Assembly: GCA_964633225.1 (NCBI GenBank)
Contig: CAZWFQ010000007.1
Location: 1-64,000 of the forward strand
DNA from: JAKQIM01 sp964633225
GTDB lineage: Bacteria; Chloroflexota; Anaerolineae; Anaerolineales; UBA4823
Reading direction: 5' to 3'
Length of the DNA: 64,000 nt
The position numbers and the translations under genes are program-made. Shown here piece by piece: positions 54,845-63,721 of this stretch (positions are counted from its first letter, which is position 1; every line of letters begins with the position of its first letter). The notes beneath the pieces were generated by a model. The model saw only the letters and a list, made by a program, of their open reading frames with translations, had not been told where the DNA came from and ran no database searches.

Positions 54845-56940
54845 TGGTCGCTAACCTTGGCTTTGGTGCGTTGGTCATTACTTTTTTGGTTTCGTTGTAC
54901 GGCGCAGCGGCGGCCTTTTACGGCGCCCGGAAGAATTTGCCTGCCTGGGTAGATAGCGCCCGCAGCGCCATGCTGCTGACCTTCCCCTTGCTGACCGTGG
55001 TGGCGCTAAGCCTCATCTACCTGCTGGTGAGTGCCAGTTACGAGGTAGAGTATGTGGCCTCGGTCACCAGCAACAGCATGCCGTTCTATCTGCGGGTAAC
55101 AGCTTTATGGGGCGGGCAGGCTGGCTCGCTCATCTTCTGGTCTTGGACGATGTCGGCCTTTGCTTCTGCGGTGACCCTGCGCAATTGGGCCCGCGACCGC
55201 GAATTCTTGCCCTGGGTTATCCTGGTATCACTGGTCACTTTGGCTTTCTTCTTGCTGATGTCGATCCTGGTCGAGAATCCTTTCGAGCGCATCTGGCAGA
55301 TCTCTAGCGGCAGTATTGTTATTTCGATGTTCCAGCCGGCTGGCTCGGTACTGGTCTTCCCCTCAGACGGCAGTGGGCTGAACCCCTTGCTGCGCCACCC
55401 CGGCATGATCATCCACCCGCCCATGCTCTACCTGGGCTTTGTCTCTTTTGTGATCCCCTATGCCTTTGCCATTGCTGCCCTGGTCACCGGGCGCACCGAT
55501 GACCGTTGGATCCGCATCACCCGTCGCTGGACTTTGGTGGCCTGGCTCTTCCTTTCGCTTGGCCTGGTATTGGGCGGGCGCTGGGCATATGATGTGCTGG
55601 GTTGGGGTGGTTATTGGGGTTGGGACCCGGTAGAAATTGCCGCCTTCATGCCCTGGCTGACCGGCACAGCTTTTTTGCATTCGGTGGTGATCCAAGAAAA
55701 GCGCAATATGCTCAAGCACTGGAATATGGTGCTGATCATCCTGACTTACGACCTGGTCATCTTTGGTACCTTCTTGACGCGTTCGGGTGTGCTTTCATCG
55801 GTGCATGCCTTTGCCCAGAGCGCCATTGGCCCGCTTTTCTTTACCTTTATCAGCCTGACCTTTGGCGTCTCGCTGGCCTTGTTGGGGCGGCGTTGGAACG
55901 AATTGAAATCGAACGTTCAAATGACTTCTCTGTTCTCCCGCGAGGCCCTTTTCCTGGTCAATAACCTGCTCTTTATCGGCATCCTGGTGGTGTGCTTCTG
56001 GGGGGTGATCTTCCCCATCCTCTCTGAGGCCCTGGGCTTTATCGGCAGTGCTATCCCAGCCCTGGCAGATATCTTTACCGGGCAAAAAGTGACCTTCGGC
56101 CCGCCCTATTATGAGCGCGCCACGGCGCCTCTTTTTGCCGGCCTGTTGTTTTTGATGGGTATTGCACCCCTGGCGGCCTGGCGGCATTCGACCGCCAAGA
56201 CTTTGGGGCGGGCCATCTGGAAGCCCGGCCTGGCTTCGCTGTTGGCGCCGGTATTGGCTTTCTGGCTGAACGTGCGCCATTGGGCGGCCTTGTTGGCCTT
56301 TTGGCTGTGCGCTTTTGTGATCTTGGTCACCTTGTATGAATTTTGGCGGGCTGCCCGGGCGCGCCAGCGCAGCCAGGGTGAGAGCCTGGGCCTGACCCTG
56401 TGGAGGCTGGCTGGCCGTAACCGCCGCCGCTACGGCGGCTATATCATCCACCTGGGCGTGGTGCTTATGGCCTTGGGTATCATTGGAATTGAAATGTTCC
56501 AGACCGAAACCCAGGGCACGGTGGCCCGGGGCGGTGAACTGGCCCTGGGGCGCTATACCATCGTCTATAATGACCTGGCTGTCTTTGACCTGTTAAAAGA
56601 AGGGCGTAACGTGGCCCGCTCTGTGGTCAATGTGTACAAGGATGGGCAGTACGTCGGCGATCTGTACCCGCGCCGGGATTACTATTATGAATCCCAGCAG
56701 CCCATGACGATCCCCGGCGTGCGCAGCACCCTGGAAGACGACCTGTATGTGCTGTTGGTAGACTGGCAGCCGATCTCTGAACAGGGCGCGACGTTCAAGG
56801 TTTATCACAACCCGCTGGTCAACTGGCTCTGGCTGGGCGGACTGGTGTTCATATTGGGCACTCTGGTGGCGGCATGGCCTGATCAAGAAGAGCCCGCTCC
56901 TGCCCTGGCGCACCAGCCTGCCGTAGAAGCTGGGATCTGA
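54844..56940 (+). CDS. ccmF: Cytochrome c haem lyase CcmF
   Basis: The membrane synthetase that attaches haem to apocytochromes. The 698-aa protein has about 14 helices, the haem-handling WWD motif (GWGGYWGWDPVEIAAFMPWL, about 250-270), and the conserved HPPMLYLGF and LHSVVIQEKRNMLKHWN segments. A soluble loop of about 150 residues precedes the last helix. Its start overlaps the ccmE stop (TAATG, one base shared). Nothing essential appears missing. Confidence 0.95.
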   Translation: MVANLGFGALVITFLVSLYGAAAAFYGARKNLPAWVDSARSAMLLTFPLLTVVALSLIYLLVSASYEVEYVASVTSNSMPFYLRVTALWGGQAGSLIFWSWTMSAFASAVTLRNWARDREFLPWVILVSLVTLAFFLLMSILVENPFERIWQISSGSIVISMFQPAGSVLVFPSDGSGLNPLLRHPGMIIHPPMLYLGFVSFVIPYAFAIAALVTGRTDDRWIRITRRWTLVAWLFLSLGLVLGGRWAYDVLGWGGYWGWDPVEIAAFMPWLTGTAFLHSVVIQEKRNMLKHWNMVLIILTYDLVIFGTFLTRSGVLSSVHAFAQSAIGPLFFTFISLTFGVSLALLGRRWNELKSNVQMTSLFSREALFLVNNLLFIGILVVCFWGVIFPILSEALGFIGSAIPALADIFTGQKVTFGPPYYERATAPLFAGLLFLMGIAPLAAWRHSTAKTLGRAIWKPGLASLLAPVLAFWLNVRHWAALLAFWLCAFVILVTLYEFWRAARARQRSQGESLGLTLWRLAGRNRRRYGGYIIHLGVVLMALGIIGIEMFQTETQGTVARGGELALGRYTIVYNDLAVFDLLKEGRNVARSVVNVYKDGQYVGDLYPRRDYYYESQQPMTIPGVRSTLEDDLYVLLVDWQPISEQGATFKVYHNPLVNWLWLGGLVFILGTLVAAWPDQEEPAPALAHQPAVEAGI

Positions 56941-56965
56941 AGTGAAGAGCTTGGGAGCAAATTGG

Positions 56966-57436
56966 ATGCAAAAATATTGGCTGGCCACCCTGCTGGCCCT
57001 GCTCTTAACTGGGCTGGCAGTCAACGCTGCCCAGGCACAGCAGCCCACCCCCTCCGATGACGATGTCAATGCCATTGCCAGGCAGTTATACTGCCCGGTA
57101 TGTGAGAATACTCCCCTGGATGTCTGCCCCACCCAGGCCTGCGCCCAGTGGCGCGAGCTGGTGCGCGAGAAGCTTGCCGCTGGTTGGACCGAAGAGCAGA
57201 TCAAGGATTACTTTGTTGAGATGTATGGCGAGCGGGTATTGGGGGCACCGCCTGCCCGCGGCCTCAACTGGCTGGCTTATATCGTGCCGCCTGTTGTCAT
57301 CCTGGCAGGCATTTATGTGCTCTGGCGTGCCATGCGCACCTGGAAACTGGCCGCCCAGGCCAGCCCACCGCCGCCCGATGTGCCTCCATCCGACGAGTAT
57401 GTGGCGCGCCTGGAAGAAGAGCTGCGCAAACGCTGA
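56966..57436 (+). CDS. ccmH: Cytochrome maturation protein CcmH with four cysteines
   Basis: CcmH keeps the apocytochrome CXXCH reduced for haem attachment. The 156-aa product starts at 56966 after a GGGAG site (an upstream GTG at 56942 is less likely) with a signal peptide (about 1-24). The CcmH domain has LYCPVC (Cys43, Cys46) where the family has LRCxxC, plus a second pair Cys54 and Cys59 in CPTQAC. The common EEQIKDYFVEMYGERVL follows, then a transmembrane helix near 100-122 and a cytoplasmic tail. It is 26 bp from ccmF. Confidence 0.92.
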   Translation: MQKYWLATLLALLLTGLAVNAAQAQQPTPSDDDVNAIARQLYCPVCENTPLDVCPTQACAQWRELVREKLAAGWTEEQIKDYFVEMYGERVLGAPPARGLNWLAYIVPPVVILAGIYVLWRAMRTWKLAAQASPPPPDVPPSDEYVARLEEELRKR

Positions 57437-57451
57437 TCTTTGAGAAAATAA

Positions 57452-58015
57452 ATGGAAGAGACAATACATACAAACGCAACCGAAAAGAAAACCAGCTTGC
57501 CCTGGGGCAAGCTGCTGGCCTGGCTAGGCTTGTTTGTCTTGCTGGCGATCGTGGCCGTTGGCTTGTTGAGCAGCCAGCAAGGTCCGGTGACCATTGGCAG
57601 CCCTGCTCCTAACTTCACCCTCACCACCTTCGATGGTCAGCAGATCACGCTTGAAGCGCTGCGTGGCAAGGTGGTGGTGATCAATTTTTGGGCCTCCTGG
57701 TGCAAACCTTGCGAGCAAGAGGCCACCGACCTGGAAGCCGCCTGGCGCTATTATGAAGACCGCGGTGACGTGGTCTTCTTGGGTATAGATTGGACCGACA
57801 CCAATACCCAGGCCATGGCCTACCTGGCCAAATTTGACATTACCTACCCCAACGGCCCCGACCTGGGCACGCGTATCTCACAGGCCTACCGCACCACCGG
57901 TGTGCCCGAGACTTACATCGTTGATCAAGATGGCGTGCTGGTTTACATCAAGCTCAGCCCTTTTCTATCCTTGGCTGAGATCAAAGCCGCCATTGATCCC
58001 TTGCTGGCACCCTGA
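57452..58015 (+). CDS. Thioredoxin-like CcmG/TlpA protein
   Basis: A membrane-anchored thiol-disulphide oxidoreductase, 187 aa. A hydrophobic segment (about 22-40) anchors it, then the TlpA fold begins with GSPAPNFTLTTFDGQQITL and has the active site WASWCKPCEQE. PETYIVDQDGVL contains the cis-proline loop (GVPETYIVD). It presumably reduces CcmH or the apocytochrome. Its ATG follows ccmH by 15 bp with only weak SD sequence. Confidence 0.92.
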   Translation: MEETIHTNATEKKTSLPWGKLLAWLGLFVLLAIVAVGLLSSQQGPVTIGSPAPNFTLTTFDGQQITLEALRGKVVVINFWASWCKPCEQEATDLEAAWRYYEDRGDVVFLGIDWTDTNTQAMAYLAKFDITYPNGPDLGTRISQAYRTTGVPETYIVDQDGVLVYIKLSPFLSLAEIKAAIDPLLAP

Positions 58016-58030
58016 GGCAACCATTCACCT

Positions 58031-58567
58031 ATGGATATTGGCTCGATCTTCCTCATCCTTGGCTTGTTCTTGCTGGTAGCGGCTTTCATTTCTCGTCCTC
58101 TGCTTGACGCGCCTCAACCTGAGCTGCAAGCCCTGCCCGACCGGGATGAGTATGCCCTTTCGGCTTTGCTTGCTGAGCGTGATCGGGTGATGAATACCCT
58201 GCAAGAGTTGGATTTTGATCACACTCTGGGTAAGATCCCTGAGGAGGATTACCCTGCTCAGCGCACAGCACTGTTACAGCGCGGCGCCGATATCCTGCGG
58301 CAGTTGGATGCCCTGCAACCGCAGGCCCTGACTGCGGCTGAAGACAGCTCCGAGCAGGCTTCTGCCTCCAGCCAGCAGGAATCCACTCGCCCTGTGACCC
58401 AGAACGGCAACGGCAGGGTGGTTGTGACGGAAGACGATGACCTGGAAGTGGTGATCGCCAATCGCCGCCGGGAGCGCAAAGAAAAAGCCTCTGGCTTTTG
58501 CCCCAAGTGCGGCGGCCCCGTCATGCAGTCCGATCGTTTTTGCCCCAAGTGTGGCGCCAGGCTCTAA
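58031..58567 (+). CDS. CcmI-like membrane protein with C-terminal zinc ribbon
   Basis: A 178-aa protein: one N-terminal helix (about 5-24), then a helical stretch with LLAERDRVMNTLQELDFDHTLGKIPEEDY that matches the N-terminal part of CcmI (which presents apocytochrome). A Ser/Gln-rich linker (about 100-130) leads to a zinc ribbon (CPKCGGPVMQSDRFCPKCGARL). The TPR half of CcmI is missing. The position between ccmG and the cytochrome supports a CcmI-like role; the zinc ribbon is unusual in that family. Confidence 0.72.
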   Translation: MDIGSIFLILGLFLLVAAFISRPLLDAPQPELQALPDRDEYALSALLAERDRVMNTLQELDFDHTLGKIPEEDYPAQRTALLQRGADILRQLDALQPQALTAAEDSSEQASASSQQESTRPVTQNGNGRVVVTEDDDLEVVIANRRRERKEKASGFCPKCGGPVMQSDRFCPKCGARL

Positions 58568-58580
58568 TCAGTTCATCCAT

Positions 58581-60533
58581 ATGCCTAAATCTCTGTTGGT
58601 TTTTCTGCTTGCCTTGCTCTTATCCGCTTGTTCTCTGGCGGGTGATGTCACCCCGCCGCCCGGGTATCAAGAGCCGCCTGTCCTGGCGACCCCAAGCCCC
58701 AGCATGCACGAAGATCTATTTCCCATTGTGCCGCCAGATCCGGCCAATGGCAAGCTCATTTATGTTGACCAGTGTGCATCTTGCCATGGCGATGCCGGCC
58801 TGGGAGATGGCCCGCGTTCCACCGAGTTGAATGTGCCTGTGCCTGAGGTTGGCTCGCCAGAAGTGGCCAACCGCTCAACCCCGGTCGTTTGGTACCAGAC
58901 GGTCACAAATGGCAATCTTGAGCGTTTCATGCCGCCTTTCCCCAACCTGACACCGCGCCAAAAATGGGATGTGCTGGCTTACATCTACACGCTCAGTACT
59001 TCACCTGAGCAGGTGGCCAAGGGGGCGATGTTGTATGAAGATAATTGCGCCCGCTGCCATGGCGATTCTGGAGCGGGTGATGGCCCTGATGCTGCCGGCC
59101 TGCAAAGCCCGCCGATCGATCTGACAGACCAATCAATCATGACCTCGGCCACTTCCAATCTGATCTATAGTGCCATCAAAGGCGGCATTTTGCCTTCCAT
59201 GCCAGGTTTTGGCGGGCAGTTGAACGGGGATGAGATCGCCGCCCTGACTGCCTATGTACGCACACTGACCTTTGTCTATTTTTACAGCCAGGCCCCTTCC
59301 CCCGCGCCCGGTGAAACTGCCGCCAACATGAACAACGCCTACCCGGCTCCGGCGTATCCAGCCCCGGCTTACCCGGCCCCAGATGTCGTTCCGATTGCTG
59401 TGCCTACCCCCATTGACCTGGGCACCGTGACGGTGAAACTACTCAATGGTTCTTTTGCTCCTGTTCCCTCGGAGGCGGTTGTAACCCTCTATGCCTTCGA
59501 CGAAATGAGCGTGGTCTTTTCAACCACTCTTACCTCTGGTGAAAATGGCGTTTACACCTTTGAGCAGGTTGAACTGCCGCCTGAACGGGCTTTTTTGGCT
59601 GCTGTTGAATATGCCGGCGCTCTGTATGGGTCTGATATGGCTGTGGTAGAAGTCGGAACGGATCAGTTGGCCCTGCAAGCCACTGTGTATGAGACCACCA
59701 CCGATACCTCGGCCTTGGTGGTGGATCGGGCCCACCTATTATTGGATTTTCCTGCCCCCAATATCCTCCAGGTGGTAGAGGTCTTCATTATTACTAACCC
59801 CACCAATCAGGCTGTAATTGCGGCTGAGATGGGCGGGCCGGTGGTGCACTTCCCCCTGCCTGCCGGGGCGGTGAACCTGGAATTCCAGGACGGCGCTTTG
59901 GGAGAGCGCTACCTGGAAGTGCCCGGCGGTTTTGCAGATACGCGCAACGTCATCCCTGGCATGGGTGAATACCAGGTGGTTTTTGGCTTTGCGATGCCTT
60001 ATGAAGATAAGCTGACTTTTGAGCAACTGGTGCCCATGCCCGCCAGTGCTGTTGTGATCATGCTGCCAGATATGGGCGTCAAGCTGAAGGGGGAGATATT
60101 CGAAGATGGCGGCCTGCGCGATTTTCAAGGTATCTCTTACCAGATGTACAATGGCAGCGCTCTGTTGGCTGGTGACCAGATCTTGTTTAACTTGTCTGGC
60201 CGCCCCAAGAGCAGCGGCTCTTTCTTCACTTCTGGTTCTACCATGAACCTTGTGATTGGCCTGGGCGGGTTTGGCCTGGCTCTGGTGACGATTGGGGTGT
60301 GGATCCTGCGCCGCAGTAAGGCCTCTGGCGGCGAGACGGCTGAGTTCGGGTCTGCCGAGAGTGGTGCAGAAGGGGCTTCTCCGGCAAACGATGCCCTGGC
60401 TCAAAACGATCCCAATATCCTGATGGACGCCATCATTGCCCTGGATGATCTGTACCAGGCGGGCAAGCTGCCTGAAGATGCCTACCAACGGCGCCGGGCT
60501 GAGCTAAAGGATAAGCTGAAAAACCTGCTATGA
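58581..60533 (+). CDS. Dihaem cytochrome c lipoprotein with C-terminal tail
   Basis: A 650-aa extracytoplasmic protein starting at 58581 (MPKSLLVF; earlier in-frame sequence overlaps the previous gene). A lipobox LSAC gives Cys18. Two class I haem domains each have CXXCH (CASCHGDAGLGDG and CARCHGDSGAGDG, about residues 65-240). A Tyr-Pro-Ala repeat (59340-59381, three units) links them to a beta-rich region (about 280-545, including a carboxypeptidase-regulatory-like fold). A transmembrane helix (about 555-578) and a tail with QAGKLPEDAYQRRRAEL follow. It is the likely client of the surrounding maturation machinery. Electron partners are unknown. Confidence 0.88.
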   Translation: MPKSLLVFLLALLLSACSLAGDVTPPPGYQEPPVLATPSPSMHEDLFPIVPPDPANGKLIYVDQCASCHGDAGLGDGPRSTELNVPVPEVGSPEVANRSTPVVWYQTVTNGNLERFMPPFPNLTPRQKWDVLAYIYTLSTSPEQVAKGAMLYEDNCARCHGDSGAGDGPDAAGLQSPPIDLTDQSIMTSATSNLIYSAIKGGILPSMPGFGGQLNGDEIAALTAYVRTLTFVYFYSQAPSPAPGETAANMNNAYPAPAYPAPAYPAPDVVPIAVPTPIDLGTVTVKLLNGSFAPVPSEAVVTLYAFDEMSVVFSTTLTSGENGVYTFEQVELPPERAFLAAVEYAGALYGSDMAVVEVGTDQLALQATVYETTTDTSALVVDRAHLLLDFPAPNILQVVEVFIITNPTNQAVIAAEMGGPVVHFPLPAGAVNLEFQDGALGERYLEVPGGFADTRNVIPGMGEYQVVFGFAMPYEDKLTFEQLVPMPASAVVIMLPDMGVKLKGEIFEDGGLRDFQGISYQMYNGSALLAGDQILFNLSGRPKSSGSFFTSGSTMNLVIGLGGFGLALVTIGVWILRRSKASGGETAEFGSAESGAEGASPANDALAQNDPNILMDAIIALDDLYQAGKLPEDAYQRRRAELKDKLKNLL

Positions 60534-61267
60534 TCGCCGTCCGCAAGCTGGTCAAGCGTTTTGGATTGAAGGTGGTGCTGCGCGGTTTGGATTTTGAGGT
60601 GGCACCGGGCGAGTTTGTGGCTTTGCTGGGGCCCAACGGGGCTGGTAAAACCACTTTCTTACGCATCCTGGCTTCGCTGGCTTGCCCTACACTGGGCGAG
60701 GTGTGCATTGCCGGGTACCGCTTACCCCGCCAGGCTGCGGCTGTGCGCCGCCTCTTGGGCGTGGTCTCGCACCAGCCCTTGCTTTACGGTGACCTGACTG
60801 CCGAAGAGAACCTGTCTTTTTTTGCCCGCATGTATGACCTGCCAGAGCCGCGCCCGCGCATTGCCGAAGTGTTGGAACTGGTTGGCCTGGCCTCTCGCCG
60901 CCGCGACCTGGTGCGTACCTTCTCGCGCGGTATGCAGCAGCGCCTGGCAATTGGACGCGCCGTGCTGCACGACCCCAGCGTGATGTTGTTCGATGAGCCG
61001 CATACCGGCCTGGATCAAGATGCCTGTGCCATGCTGGATACTGTTCTGCGGGATGTGGCGGCGCGCGGCCGCACCGTGGTCATGACCTCTCACGACCTGG
61101 CGCGCGCTGGCGACCTGGCCTCGCGCCTGGATGTGCTCTCGGGCGGGGTCGTTTGTGCGTCGGTGCAGCGCAGCCAGGTGCATCCGGATGATCTACCAGC
61201 CTTTTACCGCCAGGCCCTGGAAGATTCACGCCTGCGCAAACCTGCTCGCCAGGAGCTCGCCGGATGA
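60530..61267 (+). CDS. ccmA: Haem exporter ATPase CcmA
   Basis: A 245-aa ABC ATPase with Walker A GPNGAGKTT, signature FSRGMQQRLAIGRAVL and Walker B VMLFDEPHTGLD. With CcmB and CcmC it releases holo-CcmE. It overlaps the cytochrome gene by 4 nt and the ccmB start by 4 nt, so all three are coupled. Confidence 0.93.
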   Translation: MIAVRKLVKRFGLKVVLRGLDFEVAPGEFVALLGPNGAGKTTFLRILASLACPTLGEVCIAGYRLPRQAAAVRRLLGVVSHQPLLYGDLTAEENLSFFARMYDLPEPRPRIAEVLELVGLASRRRDLVRTFSRGMQQRLAIGRAVLHDPSVMLFDEPHTGLDQDACAMLDTVLRDVAARGRTVVMTSHDLARAGDLASRLDVLSGGVVCASVQRSQVHPDDLPAFYRQALEDSRLRKPARQELAG

Positions 61268-61974
61268 GCACCTCACTGGATTCCCCCAAGGCTGGCGGCT
61301 TGAGGACTTTCTTGCGCGCCGTATGGGCGATTGTGTGGAAAGACCTGGCTGCTGAGGTGCGCAGCCGCGAGCTGCTCTCTTCGATGCTCGTCTTTGCTTT
61401 GTTGGTCATCCTAGTTTTTAATTTTGCGCTCGTGCTGGATGTGGAAGCACGCCGTACCGTCACTGCCGGGGTGCTGTGGGTGACCTTTGCTTTTGCCGGC
61501 ACGCTGGGATTGAACCGCTCGATGGCGCAGGAGAAAGACCGCGGCTGTATGGATGGCCTGTTATTGGCGCCGGTGGACCGCAGTGCCATTTACTTTGGTA
61601 AAGCCATTGGCAACCTTTTCTTCATGTTCATCGTTGAAGCCATTGTTCTGCCGGTGTACAGCTTGCTGTATAACACCAACCTTTTCCAGCCGGGTTTGCT
61701 GTTGGTGGTGTTGCTGGGTTCGGTGGGTTATGTGGCCGTGGGCACTTTGCTTTCGGCGATGGCCGTCCAGACCCGCACGCGCGATGTGCTGCTGCCGATC
61801 TTACTCTTTCCCCTGGTCATTCCGGTGCTCATTGCAGCGGTCAACGCCAGCACAGGTTTTTTGCAGGGCTGGGAGTGGGCTGAGATCAGCCCCTGGATCA
61901 GTTTGCTGATCGGCTACGACGTAGTCTTTATTGCCGGGGCTTTCATGGTATTCGATTATATTGTTGAGGAGTAA
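61264..61974 (+). CDS. ccmB: Haem exporter permease CcmB
   Basis: A 236-aa membrane protein with six hydrophobic helices; WKDLAAEVRSRELLSSMLVFALLVILVF near the N-terminus and GLLLAPVDRSAIYFGKAIGN are characteristic of CcmB. It lies between ccmA and ccmC, and a GAGGA site for ccmC is embedded in its 3' end. Confidence 0.93.
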   Translation: MSTSLDSPKAGGLRTFLRAVWAIVWKDLAAEVRSRELLSSMLVFALLVILVFNFALVLDVEARRTVTAGVLWVTFAFAGTLGLNRSMAQEKDRGCMDGLLLAPVDRSAIYFGKAIGNLFFMFIVEAIVLPVYSLLYNTNLFQPGLLLVVLLGSVGYVAVGTLLSAMAVQTRTRDVLLPILLFPLVIPVLIAAVNASTGFLQGWEWAEISPWISLLIGYDVVFIAGAFMVFDYIVEE

Positions 61975-61978
61975 GCTC

Positions 61979-62665
61979 ATGGAACCTAAACCGCGCTCTT
62001 TGCAAATCTTGGACCTGGTTACGGCACTTTTCTTTCTTGCTGCGGTGGGTATGGTCTTTTTCTATGCGCCTCTTGAAGCGGTGATGGGACAGGTTTACCG
62101 AGTTTTCTACTTCCATGTTGCCACTGCCTGGGTAGGCATGCTGGGTTTCTTGGTGGCTGCCGTGGCTGGGGTGGCTTACCTGGTTAAGCGGGAGCGCAAA
62201 TGGGATGTGGTTGGCCTGGCAGCGGTGGAGATCAGCCTGGTGTTCTTTTTCATCGCCATTGTCTCTGGCTCAATCTGGGCCAAGCCAAGCTGGGGTGCCT
62301 GGTGGACCTGGGAGCCGCGCCTCACCACCGCCGCTATCGTCGAATTGGTCTATGCCGCCTACCTGCTCTTGCGCCAGGGGCTGGAAGACCCCGAACGCCG
62401 GGCGCGCTTTGGGGCCGTATACGCCATCTTGGGCTTCGTCAGCGTTCCGCTGACCTTCATCTCCATCCGTCTTTTTCGTACCATTCACCCGGTGGTGGTG
62501 GGCAGCGGGTCGGCTGCCTTCGATATGACTCCCACCATGTTGCAAACTTTCCTCTTTAGCCTGTGGACCTTTTCCCTTATCTTTGCCGATCTGCTTTGGC
62601 ACCGTATCCGCCTGGGCCGCCTGGCTGAACGGGTAGAGGCATTGAAATTGAATATGAGTGAATAA
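61979..62665 (+). CDS. ccmC: Haem delivery protein CcmC
   Basis: CcmC presents haem to CcmE. The 228-aa protein begins at 61979 (MEPKPRSLQ), 4 bp after ccmB; the frame open from 61931 overlaps ccmB. Six helices carry the WWD-type motif (GAWWTWEPRLTTAAIVELVYAA) and two His-containing loops (FYFHVATAWVGM and RTIHPVVVG). The tail is short. This is a normal CcmC. Confidence 0.93.
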   Translation: MEPKPRSLQILDLVTALFFLAAVGMVFFYAPLEAVMGQVYRVFYFHVATAWVGMLGFLVAAVAGVAYLVKRERKWDVVGLAAVEISLVFFFIAIVSGSIWAKPSWGAWWTWEPRLTTAAIVELVYAAYLLLRQGLEDPERRARFGAVYAILGFVSVPLTFISIRLFRTIHPVVVGSGSAAFDMTPTMLQTFLFSLWTFSLIFADLLWHRIRLGRLAERVEALKLNMSE

Positions 62666-62700
62666 GACCGCACGTTTGTGTGGCAATCAGGAGAATATCC

Positions 62701-62868
62701 ATGCTGTTATTTGATCAAGGGCCGCTTGAAACAACGGGTTATATGATCTTGGGCTATGCTGTGATCTTTGGCGTGATGCTGCTTTACCTGGTCAGTTTGT
62801 CCTGGCGCAGCCGCCGCCTTAAGCAAGACCTGGCAATGCTAGAAGAGATTGAAAAGAAGGGTCAATAA
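62701..62868 (+). CDS. ccmD: CcmD-like small membrane protein
   Basis: A 55-aa protein with one helix (about 13-35) and a basic then acidic tail (SRRLKQDLAMLEEIEKK), the usual CcmD layout. The ATG at 62701 follows a CAGGAG site; an upstream in-frame start at 62680 is less likely. CcmD holds the CcmABC complex to holo-CcmE. It ends the ccm run. Confidence 0.8.
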   Translation: MLLFDQGPLETTGYMILGYAVIFGVMLLYLVSLSWRSRRLKQDLAMLEEIEKKGQ

Positions 62869-62871
62869 GCT

Positions 62872-63609
62872 TCAACGGCGCCGTATTTCAGGCGGCACTT
62901 CGCGCAGTTGCAAGTCTGAGAAAGAGACGGCAATCTTGCTGTGCGAGGTGGGTTCCAGGCCCAGGCGGACCTGCCCGAGGTTGAACTGATCCAGGTGCAG
63001 GGCGGTGGCTAACACCCCGTTGAAATATACCCGGCACTGTTGGCCGTACAAAACCACCCGCAGCCGGTTGACCACGTCTAAACCGTGCTGGAGGGCAGTA
63101 TGTTCGGTCCAGCCGATCAGCTCGCCGCCCCAGGCGATCTTATTTTCCACGTAATGGTAAAAACCAAGCATATACGTACGCTGGGGGGAAATGAAGAACA
63201 CATAACCGCCCTGGTTAGGGCTGTAACGCAGCACCAGCCCAGCGCGGATGTAGTTAAGTGCCCCATCCATAAAGCGGATGCTGACACTGGCATCGAAATC
63301 ATCGAACAGCCCCGAAGACTGTAATACATAGTGCACCATCTCCGATTCGGGCATCTCTGCCAGCAGGGCAGGCGGAGGGCCATACAAGGTGCGGGTGCGC
63401 TCTATGCTCAGCCTTTGCCAGCCAGGGATATCTGCAATGGCGCCGAAATCGGCCCCTAAGAGCAGGTCGCCCAGGTCTGGCTCGGGGGTAAAGGAGCGCG
63501 GCACGCGGAAAGATGCTTTGCAGTAAGCACATTGGGCCACCTCCATCAAGCGCACATCTGCGTTGGATATGGCGGCGCCACAGTTGGGGCATACAATGGG
63601 TTGGAACAT
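62872..63609 (-). CDS. Zinc-ribbon protein with LamG-like jelly roll
   Basis: A 245-aa cytosolic-looking protein. The N-terminus has CPNCGAAISNADVRLMEVAQCAYC, a zinc ribbon. From about residue 95 a beta-rich region (RAGLVLRYSPNQGGYVFFIS, VLYGQQCRVYFNGVL, RLGLEPTSHSKIAVSFSDLQL) resembles concanavalin/LamG-type ligand domains. No catalytic residues are evident. A GGAGAGA site precedes the ATG. It is convergent with ccmD (stops 3 bp apart) and divergent from the last gene. Confidence 0.6.
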   Translation of the reverse strand: MFQPIVCPNCGAAISNADVRLMEVAQCAYCKASFRVPRSFTPEPDLGDLLLGADFGAIADIPGWQRLSIERTRTLYGPPPALLAEMPESEMVHYVLQSSGLFDDFDASVSIRFMDGALNYIRAGLVLRYSPNQGGYVFFISPQRTYMLGFYHYVENKIAWGGELIGWTEHTALQHGLDVVNRLRVVLYGQQCRVYFNGVLATALHLDQFNLGQVRLGLEPTSHSKIAVSFSDLQLREVPPEIRRR

Positions 63610-63721
63610 GGTCTCTCTCCATCAATCCGGCGGTTGCTTAAGAGTCTAATCGAAAAGCTCAATCTCGGCAACTGGAAAGAGATGCGATAGAATCAAGCTC
63701 ACACGAAGGAAGGAGATCGCT

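Noticed and set aside
59340..59381. Short repeat array (possible CRISPR or mobile element)
   Set aside because: It is an in-frame Tyr-Pro-Ala linker of three 12-15-bp units in the cytochrome gene.
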